NCBI GenBank assembly: GCA_003157235.1
Contig: PMJC01000394.1
Coordinates: 399-5,985, forward strand
Reading direction: 5' to 3'
Origin: Methanosarcina sp.
GTDB lineage: Archaea; Halobacteriota; Methanosarcinia; Methanosarcinales; Methanosarcinaceae
Length of the DNA: 5,587 nucleotides
The position numbers and the translations under genes were made by a program. Shown in pieces: positions 1 through 5,276 of the stretch (position 1 is its first letter; every line of letters begins with the position of its first letter). The notes beneath the pieces were generated by a model that worked only from the letters and a program-made list of their open reading frames with translations, was not told where the DNA came from and did not search any database.

Positions 1-1
1 T

Positions 2-151
2 TTTTTTGTAGTATCAGTAACAGCTGCAGCAGTAAGCGCAGAACCTGCGGTGGTAAAAGCTGCGAAAGGAATGGTCATTAATAGAGAAACTGGTGCTGAT
101 CAGGCTGATATAGAGATGATTATGAAGTTTCTTGGAGATGAAAATAGCTAA
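2..151 (+). CDS. 3' end of a small, probably exported protein (unrecognised)
   Basis: The frame is open from the window edge to a TAA at 149-151, giving about 49 visible residues; the start lies upstream of the window. The visible part begins with a hydrophobic run (FFVVSVTAAAVSAEP), which looks like the end of a signal peptide with an A-x-A type cleavage site (VSA, then EP). About 36 hydrophilic residues follow, ending in DIEMIMKFLGDENS. If that reading is right, the whole protein would be only some 60 residues, with a short mature part outside the membrane. The last 20 residues (NRETGADQADIEMIMKFLG) faintly recall the helical half of a dockerin repeat, but the calcium-binding Asp/Asn pattern is absent, so I do not assign that family. 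The fragment could equally be the tail of a larger membrane protein. Function unknown. Coding status is supported by balanced codon use compared with the AT-rich DNA that follows. Confidence 0.6.
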   Translation, partial: FFVVSVTAAAVSAEPAVVKAAKGMVINRETGADQADIEMIMKFLGDENS

Positions 152-582
152 ACTGATAAATATATGACCATAGCTAGCTGAAGCGGCAAGTTAAAGCAAA
201 TAGCTTGCATAATGAAAGTGTCATTTGGGTTTGGAAATAGATTTCTCCGAATTTATTAATCAATCGATGCAAGGATTCATCACTACTATCTAAATTGTGA
301 TTGGATATGGAACCATTACACGAACTAGTGGATATGAACCTGCTAATCAGGTAGTATAGACACCTATAATATATTCGAATTTGTGGGGGCTAGCATACTT
401 TTCCCCTATTTCCAACGAATAGAAACTTACTTTGAGCCTATGAGTGGCCTATTGCTTACGATATTTACGATTATAATGTTTATGCACCTATCATTATTAA
501 CTCATAATATGTAGAATAACTAAGTTAGGTGATTTATGAGATGAATAGTTTCCTTATTTTGCTTACACTATTAAAATAGTAT
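152..582. other. AT-rich spacer with coding-like shards, no intact gene
   Basis: No intact gene, RNA gene or clear terminator is visible. Two plus-strand open stretches look protein-like but have no start with a ribosome site. One (234-356, frame of 234, with an internal TAA) contains the string IGYGTITRTS, which loosely resembles a K+ channel selectivity filter (GYGDITPTT type). The other (347-514, 55 codons plus stop) reads as hydrophobic blocks such as FEFVGASILFPYF and LLLTIFTIIMFMHL. They may be pieces of one decayed membrane protein or chance. A weak hairpin (GCAAG at 186-190, CTTGC at 204-208) is too short to call a terminator. Confidence 0.3.
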
Positions 583-1126
583 AGTTTTTCCAAACCATGC
601 AGCTTTACTTAGTTATGAAACTCTTCTATGCAGAATCACCTGTTGCCAGAACGAAATGATGATTCTTAGTCATACTTTTACATTTAGATTTTCCAGCGCA
701 ACAGCTTGATTCTTGTAAACACGTCTAAAAGAGATTTTATGCTGGGAATAATTCCTCTGGTTACTTATTTTCTTATGTAGTTTAGAAAGCTTGTGTTTAG
801 CTTTTTCTCTATTGCTAGAACCGTTTATTTGTTTTGACGAACTTTTTTCTGAAGTACTTTTACACGCTGAAGAGGATTTTTGAAACAGTTAGACTAACTG
901 ATAATTTCTCCTGTAGCGAAAACCGTAAAATTTTTGATACCTACATTTACTCCAATAGTAGATATGTTCTGAAAATTTCTTTTTTCTGGAAGTTCTTCCC
1001 CATTATTTACAAGAATACTGACTTAGTACTCCCCGGCATGTGATCTGGAGACAGTTACTGTTTTTGGAATGCCTTCAAAATATCTGTGGAAATCGCTTTA
1101 ACTTCTCCAATCTTAGGAAGTATGAC
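583..1126 (-). pseudogene. tnpB: Degraded TnpB (IS200/IS605-family OrfB) remnant
   Basis: Read on the minus strand, successive blocks match the TnpB family in the right order. VILPKIGEVKAI lies at 1126-1091 and FEGIPKTVTVSRSHAGEY at about 1080-1027. The RuvC-I block IGVNVGIKNFTVFATGE is at 956-906 and RVKVLQKKVRQNK at about 866-828. Then come SNREKAKHKLSKLHKKISN from 816, the RuvC-II block ALENLNVK at 699-676, SMTKNHH at 676-656 and KAAWFGKT at 606-583. Frameshifts fall near 1091, near 820, at 676 and between 655 and 607, and several stops are in frame. The RuvC-I Asp of the usual GIDLG/GVDLG motif is Asn here, while the RuvC-II Glu (ALENL) is kept. The zinc-finger CxxC pairs and the RuvC-III Asp that should follow KAAWFGKT are not found, nor is a convincing N-terminus beyond 1126, although remnants may run to about 1290. 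No tnpA (Y1 transposase) is next to it. In life TnpB is an RNA-guided nuclease carried by these elements; this copy cannot be functional. Confidence 0.85.
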
Positions 1127-1313
1127 AAGGTTGATTTTCTGTAAGTTTCTGCTTGAGAGACGTTTTTATTATTTTTATGACTCTCTAAAATTCATTATCG
1201 CCAACATTCTACGACTCAATCAAGTAAATAAACCGAAAATAATTAAAGATATCCTGCTTGATGTCTTTTTTTCCCTGCTCCGTTGTCATTAAATTAAGAA
1301 TCATTAAAACATA

Positions 1314-1339
1314 ATTATTTATAATTTATGTTATAATAT
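1314..1339 (+). promoter_or_regulatory. Probable archaeal TATA region for the small gene at 1412
   Basis: Two overlapping AT boxes, TTATTTATAATTT (1314-1326) and TTATAATAT (1331-1339), resemble archaeal TATA elements. They lie 73-98 nt before the start codon at 1412. With the usual distance of about 25 nt to the start of transcription, the mRNA would begin near 1345-1362 and have a 50-67 nt leader. The surrounding DNA is very AT-rich, so the choice between the boxes is uncertain. Confidence 0.35.
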
Positions 1340-1411
1340 GATTTCATTTGCGAACATGATCCACTAAAAAAAGATTGAAACACGATTATAAAAATAACAA
1401 GGGGTCACAAC

Positions 1412-1561
1412 ATGCATTCAATCGAAACCAAATATGGCGAAATGGATTATTACATAGATCAAGAAGGAAAGATACATATCCATTTTACAGAAGAGGAGAT
1501 TCGTGAGCAATATCAACTAAAAAAAGAATCGAAAAATTCCCCTATAAGGTCTGAGTATTAG
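1412..1561 (+). CDS. Small hypothetical protein, 49 residues
   Basis: ATG at 1412 follows a good Shine-Dalgarno-like sequence (AAGGGGTCA, with GGGG at 1401-1404, 7 nt before the ATG), and TATA-like boxes lie further upstream. The 49-residue product is hydrophilic and rich in Glu, Lys, Ile and Tyr. It starts MHSIETKYGEMDYYIDQEGK, continues with IHIHFTEEEIREQY, and ends in a Lys/Ser-rich tail. This looks like a short beta-hairpin (DYYIDQEGKIHIHF) followed by an amphipathic helix (TEEEIREQYQLKKE). There is no signal peptide, membrane segment or cysteine. I do not recognise the family. Its size and fold pattern would suit a small regulator or an antitoxin-like protein, but no partner gene lies beside it. 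The clean ribosome site and low-repeat composition make it more credible than the other short open frames nearby. Confidence 0.6.
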   Translation: MHSIETKYGEMDYYIDQEGKIHIHFTEEEIREQYQLKKESKNSPIRSEY

Positions 1562-1927
1562 TAATCCATGGATTTGCGAGGCAAGATTTATTAAAAGGTG
1601 ACTATTCAGCCTTCTATCTACTTTAGAGTGAAGCCGTAAAAATTATCGCTAGAATAATAGTAATTTACTTACTTTTAAAACTCTGAAAACAAGAGATCCT
1701 AGTCCAAGATATTTTTTGCCAGTTTAAACCTGCTTACATTTGAACAGTTAAGTTCTTCGCTGTTTATAATGGATAGTTTTTTTGACTTTTTCTCACTCCC
1801 TTTTATTAAGAGGTATTATATTAACTCTTAAAATCCCTGACTTAGTTTGAAAATTGTTTTTTAAAAATTTCCTTCAAATAAATTTTTGTTTTGAACTTTG
1901 TTTTGTAATTCTATAAGCACCAATATA
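1562..1927. other. AT-rich spacer, nothing recognised
   Basis: This 366-base stretch has stops in all frames at short intervals and poly-A/poly-T runs. I see no gene, RNA gene or convincing hairpin terminator for the small gene that ends at 1561. Confidence 0.5.
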
Positions 1928-2041
1928 GAACTTACGCACTTAAGTACAAAACCAACAATGTCAAACTGACAACTTTACAAAATTCAAATTTTAACTATGA
2001 CGTTTAATGTACTTGATTTTGCATCATAAGTGCGTAAGTTC
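1928..2041. mobile_element. MITE-like element with 15-bp terminal inverted repeats
   Basis: GAACTTACGCACTTA at 1928-1942 is exactly inverted at 2027-2041 (TAAGTGCGTAAGTTC). Past the perfect 15 bp the arms stay partly complementary: CAAAAC on the left pairs with the complement of GATTTTG on the right, and AGTAC also recurs inverted. The imperfect stem is therefore about 25 bp. The 114-bp unit has no coding capacity. Its interior contains two smaller palindromes (GTCAAACTGAC, and AAATTCAAATTT-like). Size, termini and lack of an ORF fit a miniature inverted-repeat transposable element mobilised in trans by an unlinked transposase. I see no clear target-site duplication in the flanks (CAATATA on the left, CACAATG on the right). 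The alternative is a long hairpin acting as a transcription end, but it lacks a gene immediately upstream. Confidence 0.65.
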
Positions 2042-2829
2042 CACAATGTTTGATATACAACAAAGTTCATTAGTGAGTAACGTTTTCTACTCTCCTTTCT
2101 TACATCAAATTTAACTGTATCATTAATATATCAATGTAGTTTCCAAATTTTGCTCTTTTTATATTGTTTTTTGAATGCACAATCTTTGAAGCTTTGGTTT
2201 CTTAAATACATTCCAACCTATCCTCTTCTTCGATTCTTGTACAGGAAACGGAGTTTATCTTCTATTTTTGTATTAATATCTCTTCCCGTTTTTCACATTT
2301 TATTGACCCAGTGATCTATTCTCTAATTTTTCCTTCCTTATTGATTACAGCGTTTGATGAGTAAGAGTGACTGCTTTTGCTTTAAGATTGCATCATACGT
2401 ATATATGGTCGAGGAAAGAATTATAATGTCCATTGACAAATATGATCCGATACCAATATCCGTTTTTTGCAAAGTTTCTATATGTTTGATAAGTTCAAGA
2501 AAATCAGAAATAAACTCATTACTATGGATTATCTATTGTCTAAAATCATATTCATGCTTGATATATCTCGTTTTTGGCCGATAACTTTCAAATTTAATAA
2601 CGATTTTCAACCCCTAAAAAACAATGGAAAACCCAATTTATTTACTAAGATTTGCAATAAAACTGAGAAATCAATAGCATTAAAAATTTATTTGTCTAAA
2701 AGGTATTTAAAATAGAATTCTTTTGATAGAATATCTTATACTTTATTTAGATCTTCAAGCGCATAAGTTATATCTCTTTTAGATAAGGGTGAATCTGATT
2801 TTAGTTTTGTTCATCTCCCTTGATTGATA
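2042..2829. other. Long AT-rich spacer, no supported gene
   Basis: There are open stretches of 76 and 82 codons on the plus strand (2354-2584 and 2467-2715). They overlap each other in different frames, have no ribosome site, and read as low-complexity Ile/Lys/Phe/Ser strings as expected from AT-rich DNA. I also read the minus strand and found no recognisable protein block. Near the right end, AAGGG (2785-2789) and CCCTT (2817-2821) with partly complementary flanks form a weak inverted repeat just upstream of the usp promoter region. Confidence 0.4.
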
Positions 2830-2858
2830 TTATAAATAAGCGAGTATCATTATATATT
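2830..2858 (+). promoter_or_regulatory. Probable TATA boxes of the usp gene
   Basis: TTATAAATAA at 2830-2839 and TTATATATT at 2850-2858 both resemble archaeal TATA elements. The first would give transcription from about 2860 with a leader of some 34 nt holding the ribosome site. The second would give a very short leader of about 14 nt. The first is therefore preferred. Confidence 0.45.
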
Positions 2859-2893
2859 GATGTAAAGGACAAAAAGGAAATCGGGAATTCGAA

Positions 2894-3397
2894 ATGAAAA
2901 GTGCTATTTTCAAGAAGATAATGGTTGCAATCGACGGTTCGGAATTGGTGAAACAAGCGGTTAAGTCAGCAGTTGAAATTGCAAAATTAAGCGAGGCAAA
3001 ACTATATGCTGTACACGTGATCGCATTGGTTAGTCATTCGATACTTCAGTCCTTAGATGAGGAATGGAAAAAGACAATGAAAAAACAATTCACAATAAAG
3101 AGTGAAAAAGCAACAGCTTATGTCGAGAATGTTGGGAAAGCTGCAAACATTGAGGTGAAATCTGTAATTATTGAAGGAAGCCCAGCAAATGAGATTATCG
3201 ATTTTGCAGAAAAAAACGATATCGATCTTATCGTTATGGGAACACACGAAAAAACTGAACTCCAGAGATTCCTGATTGGAAGTGTAACAGAAAATGTAAT
3301 CAGACACTCGAGAAAACCAGTACTTATTGTAAAAGGAGAATCTGCCGATTTGTTATTAAATGCTTTGTTAAAATCCTCAGGTTCAAGGACATTATGA
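2894..3397 (+). CDS. Universal stress protein, UspA family, with altered nucleotide-binding motif
   Basis: The 167-residue protein has the single UspA fold. The first strand, KKIMVAIDGSE, carries the conserved Asp (D14). An Ala/Val-rich helix follows, then LYAVHVIA as second strand and a long Lys-rich helix (about 55-82). VKSVIIEGSPANEIIDFA gives the third strand and helix, then DLIVMGTHEKTELQRFLIGS, and the last strand is KPVLIVKG. Length is slightly above the family's usual 140-160 because of a 20-residue C-terminal extension (ESADLLL onward). In ATP-binding members the loop reads G-2x-G-9x-G-S/T. Here it is G116-2x-E119-9x-G129-S130, and the following GL is EL, so the second Gly is a Glu and nucleotide binding may be weakened. 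A cytoplasmic dimer in stress adaptation is expected from the family; the target is unknown. GGAA (2876-2879) and GGGAA (2883-2887) are candidate ribosome sites before ATG 2894. The stop overlaps an ATG (ATGA, 3394-3397) that opens a now broken downstream frame. Confidence 0.95.
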   Translation: MKSAIFKKIMVAIDGSELVKQAVKSAVEIAKLSEAKLYAVHVIALVSHSILQSLDEEWKKTMKKQFTIKSEKATAYVENVGKAANIEVKSVIIEGSPANEIIDFAEKNDIDLIVMGTHEKTELQRFLIGSVTENVIRHSRKPVLIVKGESADLLLNALLKSSGSRTL

Positions 3398-3538
3398 GCA
3401 TTAAACTGAAAGATGATAGTGTTGTTGTAACCAGTCCTGTTTGCAGCTATCGGTATGATTTATTTCTCTGAGGAAAATTTCAAAGGATTATCTATAGAGC
3501 CAAAATATCTTATTTTAATGAAAAAACCCGAGATATAA
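3394..3538 (+). pseudogene. Possible broken gene coupled to usp by an ATGA overlap
   Basis: An ATG at 3394 overlaps the usp stop codon in the ATGA arrangement typical of translational coupling. It reads MSIKLKDDSVVVTSPV and then runs into a TGA at 3469-3471. Moving one frame near 3437-3442 continues as PVLFAAIGMIYFSEENF and then KGLSIEPKYLILMKKPEI, to a TAA at 3536-3538. Joined, the two pieces make a coherent protein of about 48 residues with one hydrophobic segment (VLFAAIGMIYF). A single frameshift would explain the break. I do not recognise the family; it could be a small membrane partner of the Usp, or the remains of a larger transporter. It could also be chance, because the second frame is the same frame as usp and may be open by luck. 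No ribosome site other than the coupling is visible. Confidence 0.35.
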
Positions 3539-3559
3539 AAATGGTGCGGGATAACCCTA

Positions 3560-4084
3560 TTATTCGATAAGTACGAGACAGAAGCGATTCATCTTGTAGG
3601 ATCTGTCCTTCAATACTTCAATACGATAGTCGTTATTCATTACCGTGCTGAAAACGTCGATACCACAGCTTTCCATTGATGGCCTGGCACTCTCAGGATG
3701 CCTGCAATCTTTCATTGTACATTCAGTACAAAGCCTACAGGGACCGGCGCCCAGCGCAAAAGCCTTATAGTACCCGGCAAGGAATATGTCTCTCTCAAGC
3801 GTGGTGATGACTCTCGTAAAATCTATAGGGTATTCGGTCAAGTTGTCTACACCTTCTGTAAAATGCACTAGGAGCGCGTATTTATAGCAATCTACCAGCT
3901 CCCGGGTCTCGCGATATGTGGGGGAGTTCGGAGGGCAGCAAAGGCTACTGTCATACCCATCACATCCATATTTACACTTCCAGCAGATCCACGCCGCTGT
4001 GATGATACTATCCGTTTTTATAATCTTGGCATCTTTGGCGCCCAGTTTGACAGCCATCTCAATGAATCTTCTGTATTTTTCCAT
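3560..4084 (-). CDS. DUF2284 predicted metal-binding protein
   Basis: The product is a cysteine-rich protein of the DUF2284 family (annotated as a predicted metal-binding protein; biochemical role not established). Two cysteine clusters are visible. Numbered from the ATG start, they are WICWKCKYGC (C34, C37, C41) with CCPP (C49, C50), and CRLCTECTMKDC (C116, C119, C122, C127) followed by HPESARPSMESCGIDV (C140). The second cluster is close to a ferredoxin-type CxxCxxCx(3-4)C, so an iron-sulfur cluster is likely, but this is inference. The protein is soluble, with no signal peptide. The frame is open to a GTG at 4093, but GGAGTGA at about 4096-4090 is the Shine-Dalgarno sequence and covers that GTG. 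ATG 4084, 5 nt after it, is the better start and gives 174 residues. Part of the gene is much richer in G+C than the surroundings (62 of 120 bases at 3661-3780). It converges on usp and stands alone. Confidence 0.93.
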   Translation of the reverse strand: MEKYRRFIEMAVKLGAKDAKIIKTDSIITAAWICWKCKYGCDGYDSSLCCPPNSPTYRETRELVDCYKYALLVHFTEGVDNLTEYPIDFTRVITTLERDIFLAGYYKAFALGAGPCRLCTECTMKDCRHPESARPSMESCGIDVFSTVMNNDYRIEVLKDRSYKMNRFCLVLIE

Positions 4085-4089
4085 ATTAC

Positions 4090-4096
4090 TCACTCC
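4090..4096 (-). promoter_or_regulatory. Shine-Dalgarno site fixing the DUF2284 start
   Basis: On the minus strand GGAGTGA is followed by 5 nt and then ATG (4084-4082). It is a near match to the archaeal consensus GGAGGTGA. Because the upstream GTG (4093-4091) is part of this element, that GTG cannot be the normal start. Confidence 0.65.
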
Positions 4097-4460
4097 AGAA
4101 AATTAATCATTTTCATCATATTTGTTATTCTTAATTTTTTTAGTGGTTCCCTAAAAACTATGTGTGTTTAATCATAGAGTATTGAGAGCATTTGACTGCA
4201 TCAGCTAGCTAATTAGGCATGACCGTACTATTGAAACTTATTAATATGTTCCGATTTTTGTCTATATTTTCGATAACTCGATTATTTAATATCTCGTAGG
4301 AATATACAAGTTTCTACTTTATTACATGCTCAGTAAAATGCAAATAGATAGTAAGAAAATTATTTACAAATTATGATAAATCCTAATGATTGTGATTTTA
4401 AATCAAGAAAATCCAAAGAAAGTCATTTTATAGAACACAAAAAACTTGATGAAGTCAATC
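4094..4460. other. AT-rich spacer upstream of the DUF2284 gene
   Basis: No gene is supported here. The stretch should contain the minus-strand promoter of the DUF2284 gene, but no single TATA box stands out. A small inverted repeat (ACTATG at 4158-4163, CATAG at 4173-4177) lies about 75-95 nt before the ATG and could be an operator, though it is short. A 67-codon open frame starting at 4373 has no ribosome site and a low-complexity product; it overlaps the better-looking frame at 4461. Confidence 0.35.
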
Positions 4461-4598
4461 ATGAGAAAGAGAACATTGAAACCGACATTTTCAGATGTTC
4501 TCAAGAAAATAATTATTCTTCTTACAATAGTTTTTGGATTTTTACTCCAGAATTCGAAACTCTTTATCTCAACTAAAGCTTCCGAAAATGGAAGTTAG
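4461..4598 (+). pseudogene. Possible truncated N-terminus of a membrane or exported protein
   Basis: ATG 4461 opens a 45-codon frame ending at TAG 4596-4598. The product has a basic start (MRKRTLKPTFSDVLKK), a hydrophobic core (IIILLTIVFGFLL) and a polar end (STKASENGS), which is the layout of a signal peptide or membrane anchor. An in-frame ATG at 4449 is an alternative start. Past the stop, the same frame reads NLSMKEQNRKV, a stop, then DIFRNDVYKQAISENK to TAG near 4684. This suggests a coding sequence broken by point mutations. There is no good Shine-Dalgarno site. It could be a genuine 45-residue membrane peptide, a decayed gene, or chance in AT-rich DNA. Family not recognised. Confidence 0.3.
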
Positions 4599-4744
4599 AA
4601 TCTTTCAATGAAGGAACAAAATCGAAAAGTATAAGATATTTTCAGAAACGACGTTTATAAGCAGGCAATTTCAGAAAATAAATAGCAAAAAAATGTGAAA
4701 TGGACATAATCCAATATTGAAAAAGAAAGATAATACCAAAATTA

Positions 4745-4978
4745 TCATTTCCTGCTCATGTCAGACTGCAATATCTCAATAATTTTTTTTATGTTTCGAA
4801 GCAAAAATTTGCTGTATGTTTTGCTCAGATTTTTGACTAAAACTTCATTTACTCTTATTTTAGAAAAGCGATTCAATAATTCCTTGAATTTAATAAGGTG
4901 TGGATCAGTACCCTTGCAATTAGATAGCTCTTGAGATGATAGGATTCTTGCAACAGTATGGATAGAAAGCTGTTCCAT
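4745..4978 (-). CDS. Doubtful small hypothetical protein, 77 residues
   Basis: The minus-strand frame is open from ATG 4978 (or a TTG at 4987) to a stop at 4745-4747. The product is basic and helical in appearance. It begins MEQLSIHTVARILSSQELSN, has Lys/Leu-rich helices in the middle (KFKELLNRF, KNLSKTYSKFLL), and ends NIKKIIEILQSDMSRK. There is one Cys, no membrane segment and no motif I recognise. No Shine-Dalgarno sequence precedes either start, and no promoter is clear. Residue composition is more protein-like than in the neighbouring open frames, so it is kept as a low-confidence gene or a fragment of a decayed one. Confidence 0.3.
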   Translation of the reverse strand: MEQLSIHTVARILSSQELSNCKGTDPHLIKFKELLNRFSKIRVNEVLVKNLSKTYSKFLLRNIKKIIEILQSDMSRK

Positions 4979-5012
4979 GATATGCAAATTTCGTTTACTG
5001 GATAGATACTAA

Positions 5013-5228
5013 AAATTTGCTGTTGGATATGCACCTCTCTTTTCTAACAGTTATCTGGAGTACGTTGCAGGAGCTAGTATTTTGGGTATTCAAGGAATAT
5101 TATTACAAAGAAATACGGATCCTCTATTATTCTCCTTTGGTAGTTACTGGTGCAAAACTTATCCAAACAGATCCCTTGTAGGAAGGAGGCACCTAGTCGT
5201 TATATACTATGAAATGTACATAAAATAA
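5013..5228 (+). other. Open frame without start, possible gene remnant before modA
   Basis: The plus-strand frame is open for 71 codons between stops at 5010-5012 and 5226-5228. It contains protein-like blocks (YAPLFSNSYLEYVAGASILG, then LLFSFGSYWCKTYPNRSLVG) but has no usable ATG or GTG near its beginning and no ribosome site. A strong GGAAGGAGG (5181-5189) lies inside it but is followed only by an ATG 19 nt away that opens a four-codon frame. Probably a decayed fragment or chance; no family recognised. Confidence 0.2.
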
Positions 5229-5233
5229 TAACG
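5198..5233 (+). promoter_or_regulatory. Probable modA promoter with inverted-repeat operator candidate
   Basis: TTATATAC at 5200-5207 is a good archaeal TATA-like box. Transcription would start near 5229, giving a leader of about 48 nt before ATG 5277. The box sits in the left arm of an inverted repeat, CGTTAT (5198-5203) and ATAACG (5228-5233). CGTTATATA followed 10 nt later by TACATA also resembles the CGnTATATA/TAnATA half sites of bacterial ModE operators. A repressor bound here would cover the TATA box and the start of transcription, which fits molybdate-dependent control of modA. The only perfect symmetry is six bases per arm. Confidence 0.45.
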
Positions 5234-5265
5234 CTTGAATATAAATTTACAACCTAAATTAATAT

Positions 5266-5271
5266 GGAGGG
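5266..5271 (+). promoter_or_regulatory. Ribosome binding site of modA
   Basis: GGAGGG lies 5 nt before ATG 5277 and fixes the start unambiguously. Confidence 0.85.
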
Positions 5272-5276
5272 AAAAT

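Noticed and set aside
171..208. GCAAG/CTTGC hairpin and AGCTAGCT palindrome after the first gene
   Set aside because: Five-bp stem with a long loop and no T-run directly after it; expected by chance.
834..1292. Plus-strand open frames of 68-69 codons (834-1043 and 1086-1292)
   Set aside because: They are antisense shadows of the TnpB remnant, which reads correctly on the minus strand.
2354..2715. Two overlapping plus-strand frames (76 and 82 codons)
   Set aside because: Mutually overlapping, low-complexity, no ribosome site and no recognisable domain.
3053..3307. Minus-strand frame inside usp
   Set aside because: Shadow of the well-supported UspA gene; product is Cys/Phe-rich without a motif.
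3527..3550. CCCG/CGGG pair between the convergent usp and DUF2284 genes as a terminator
   Set aside because: Only four base pairs with a 16-nt loop; not convincing.
3918..4106. Plus-strand 62-codon frame opposite the DUF2284 gene
   Set aside because: Shadow of the DUF2284 coding sequence; no ribosome site.
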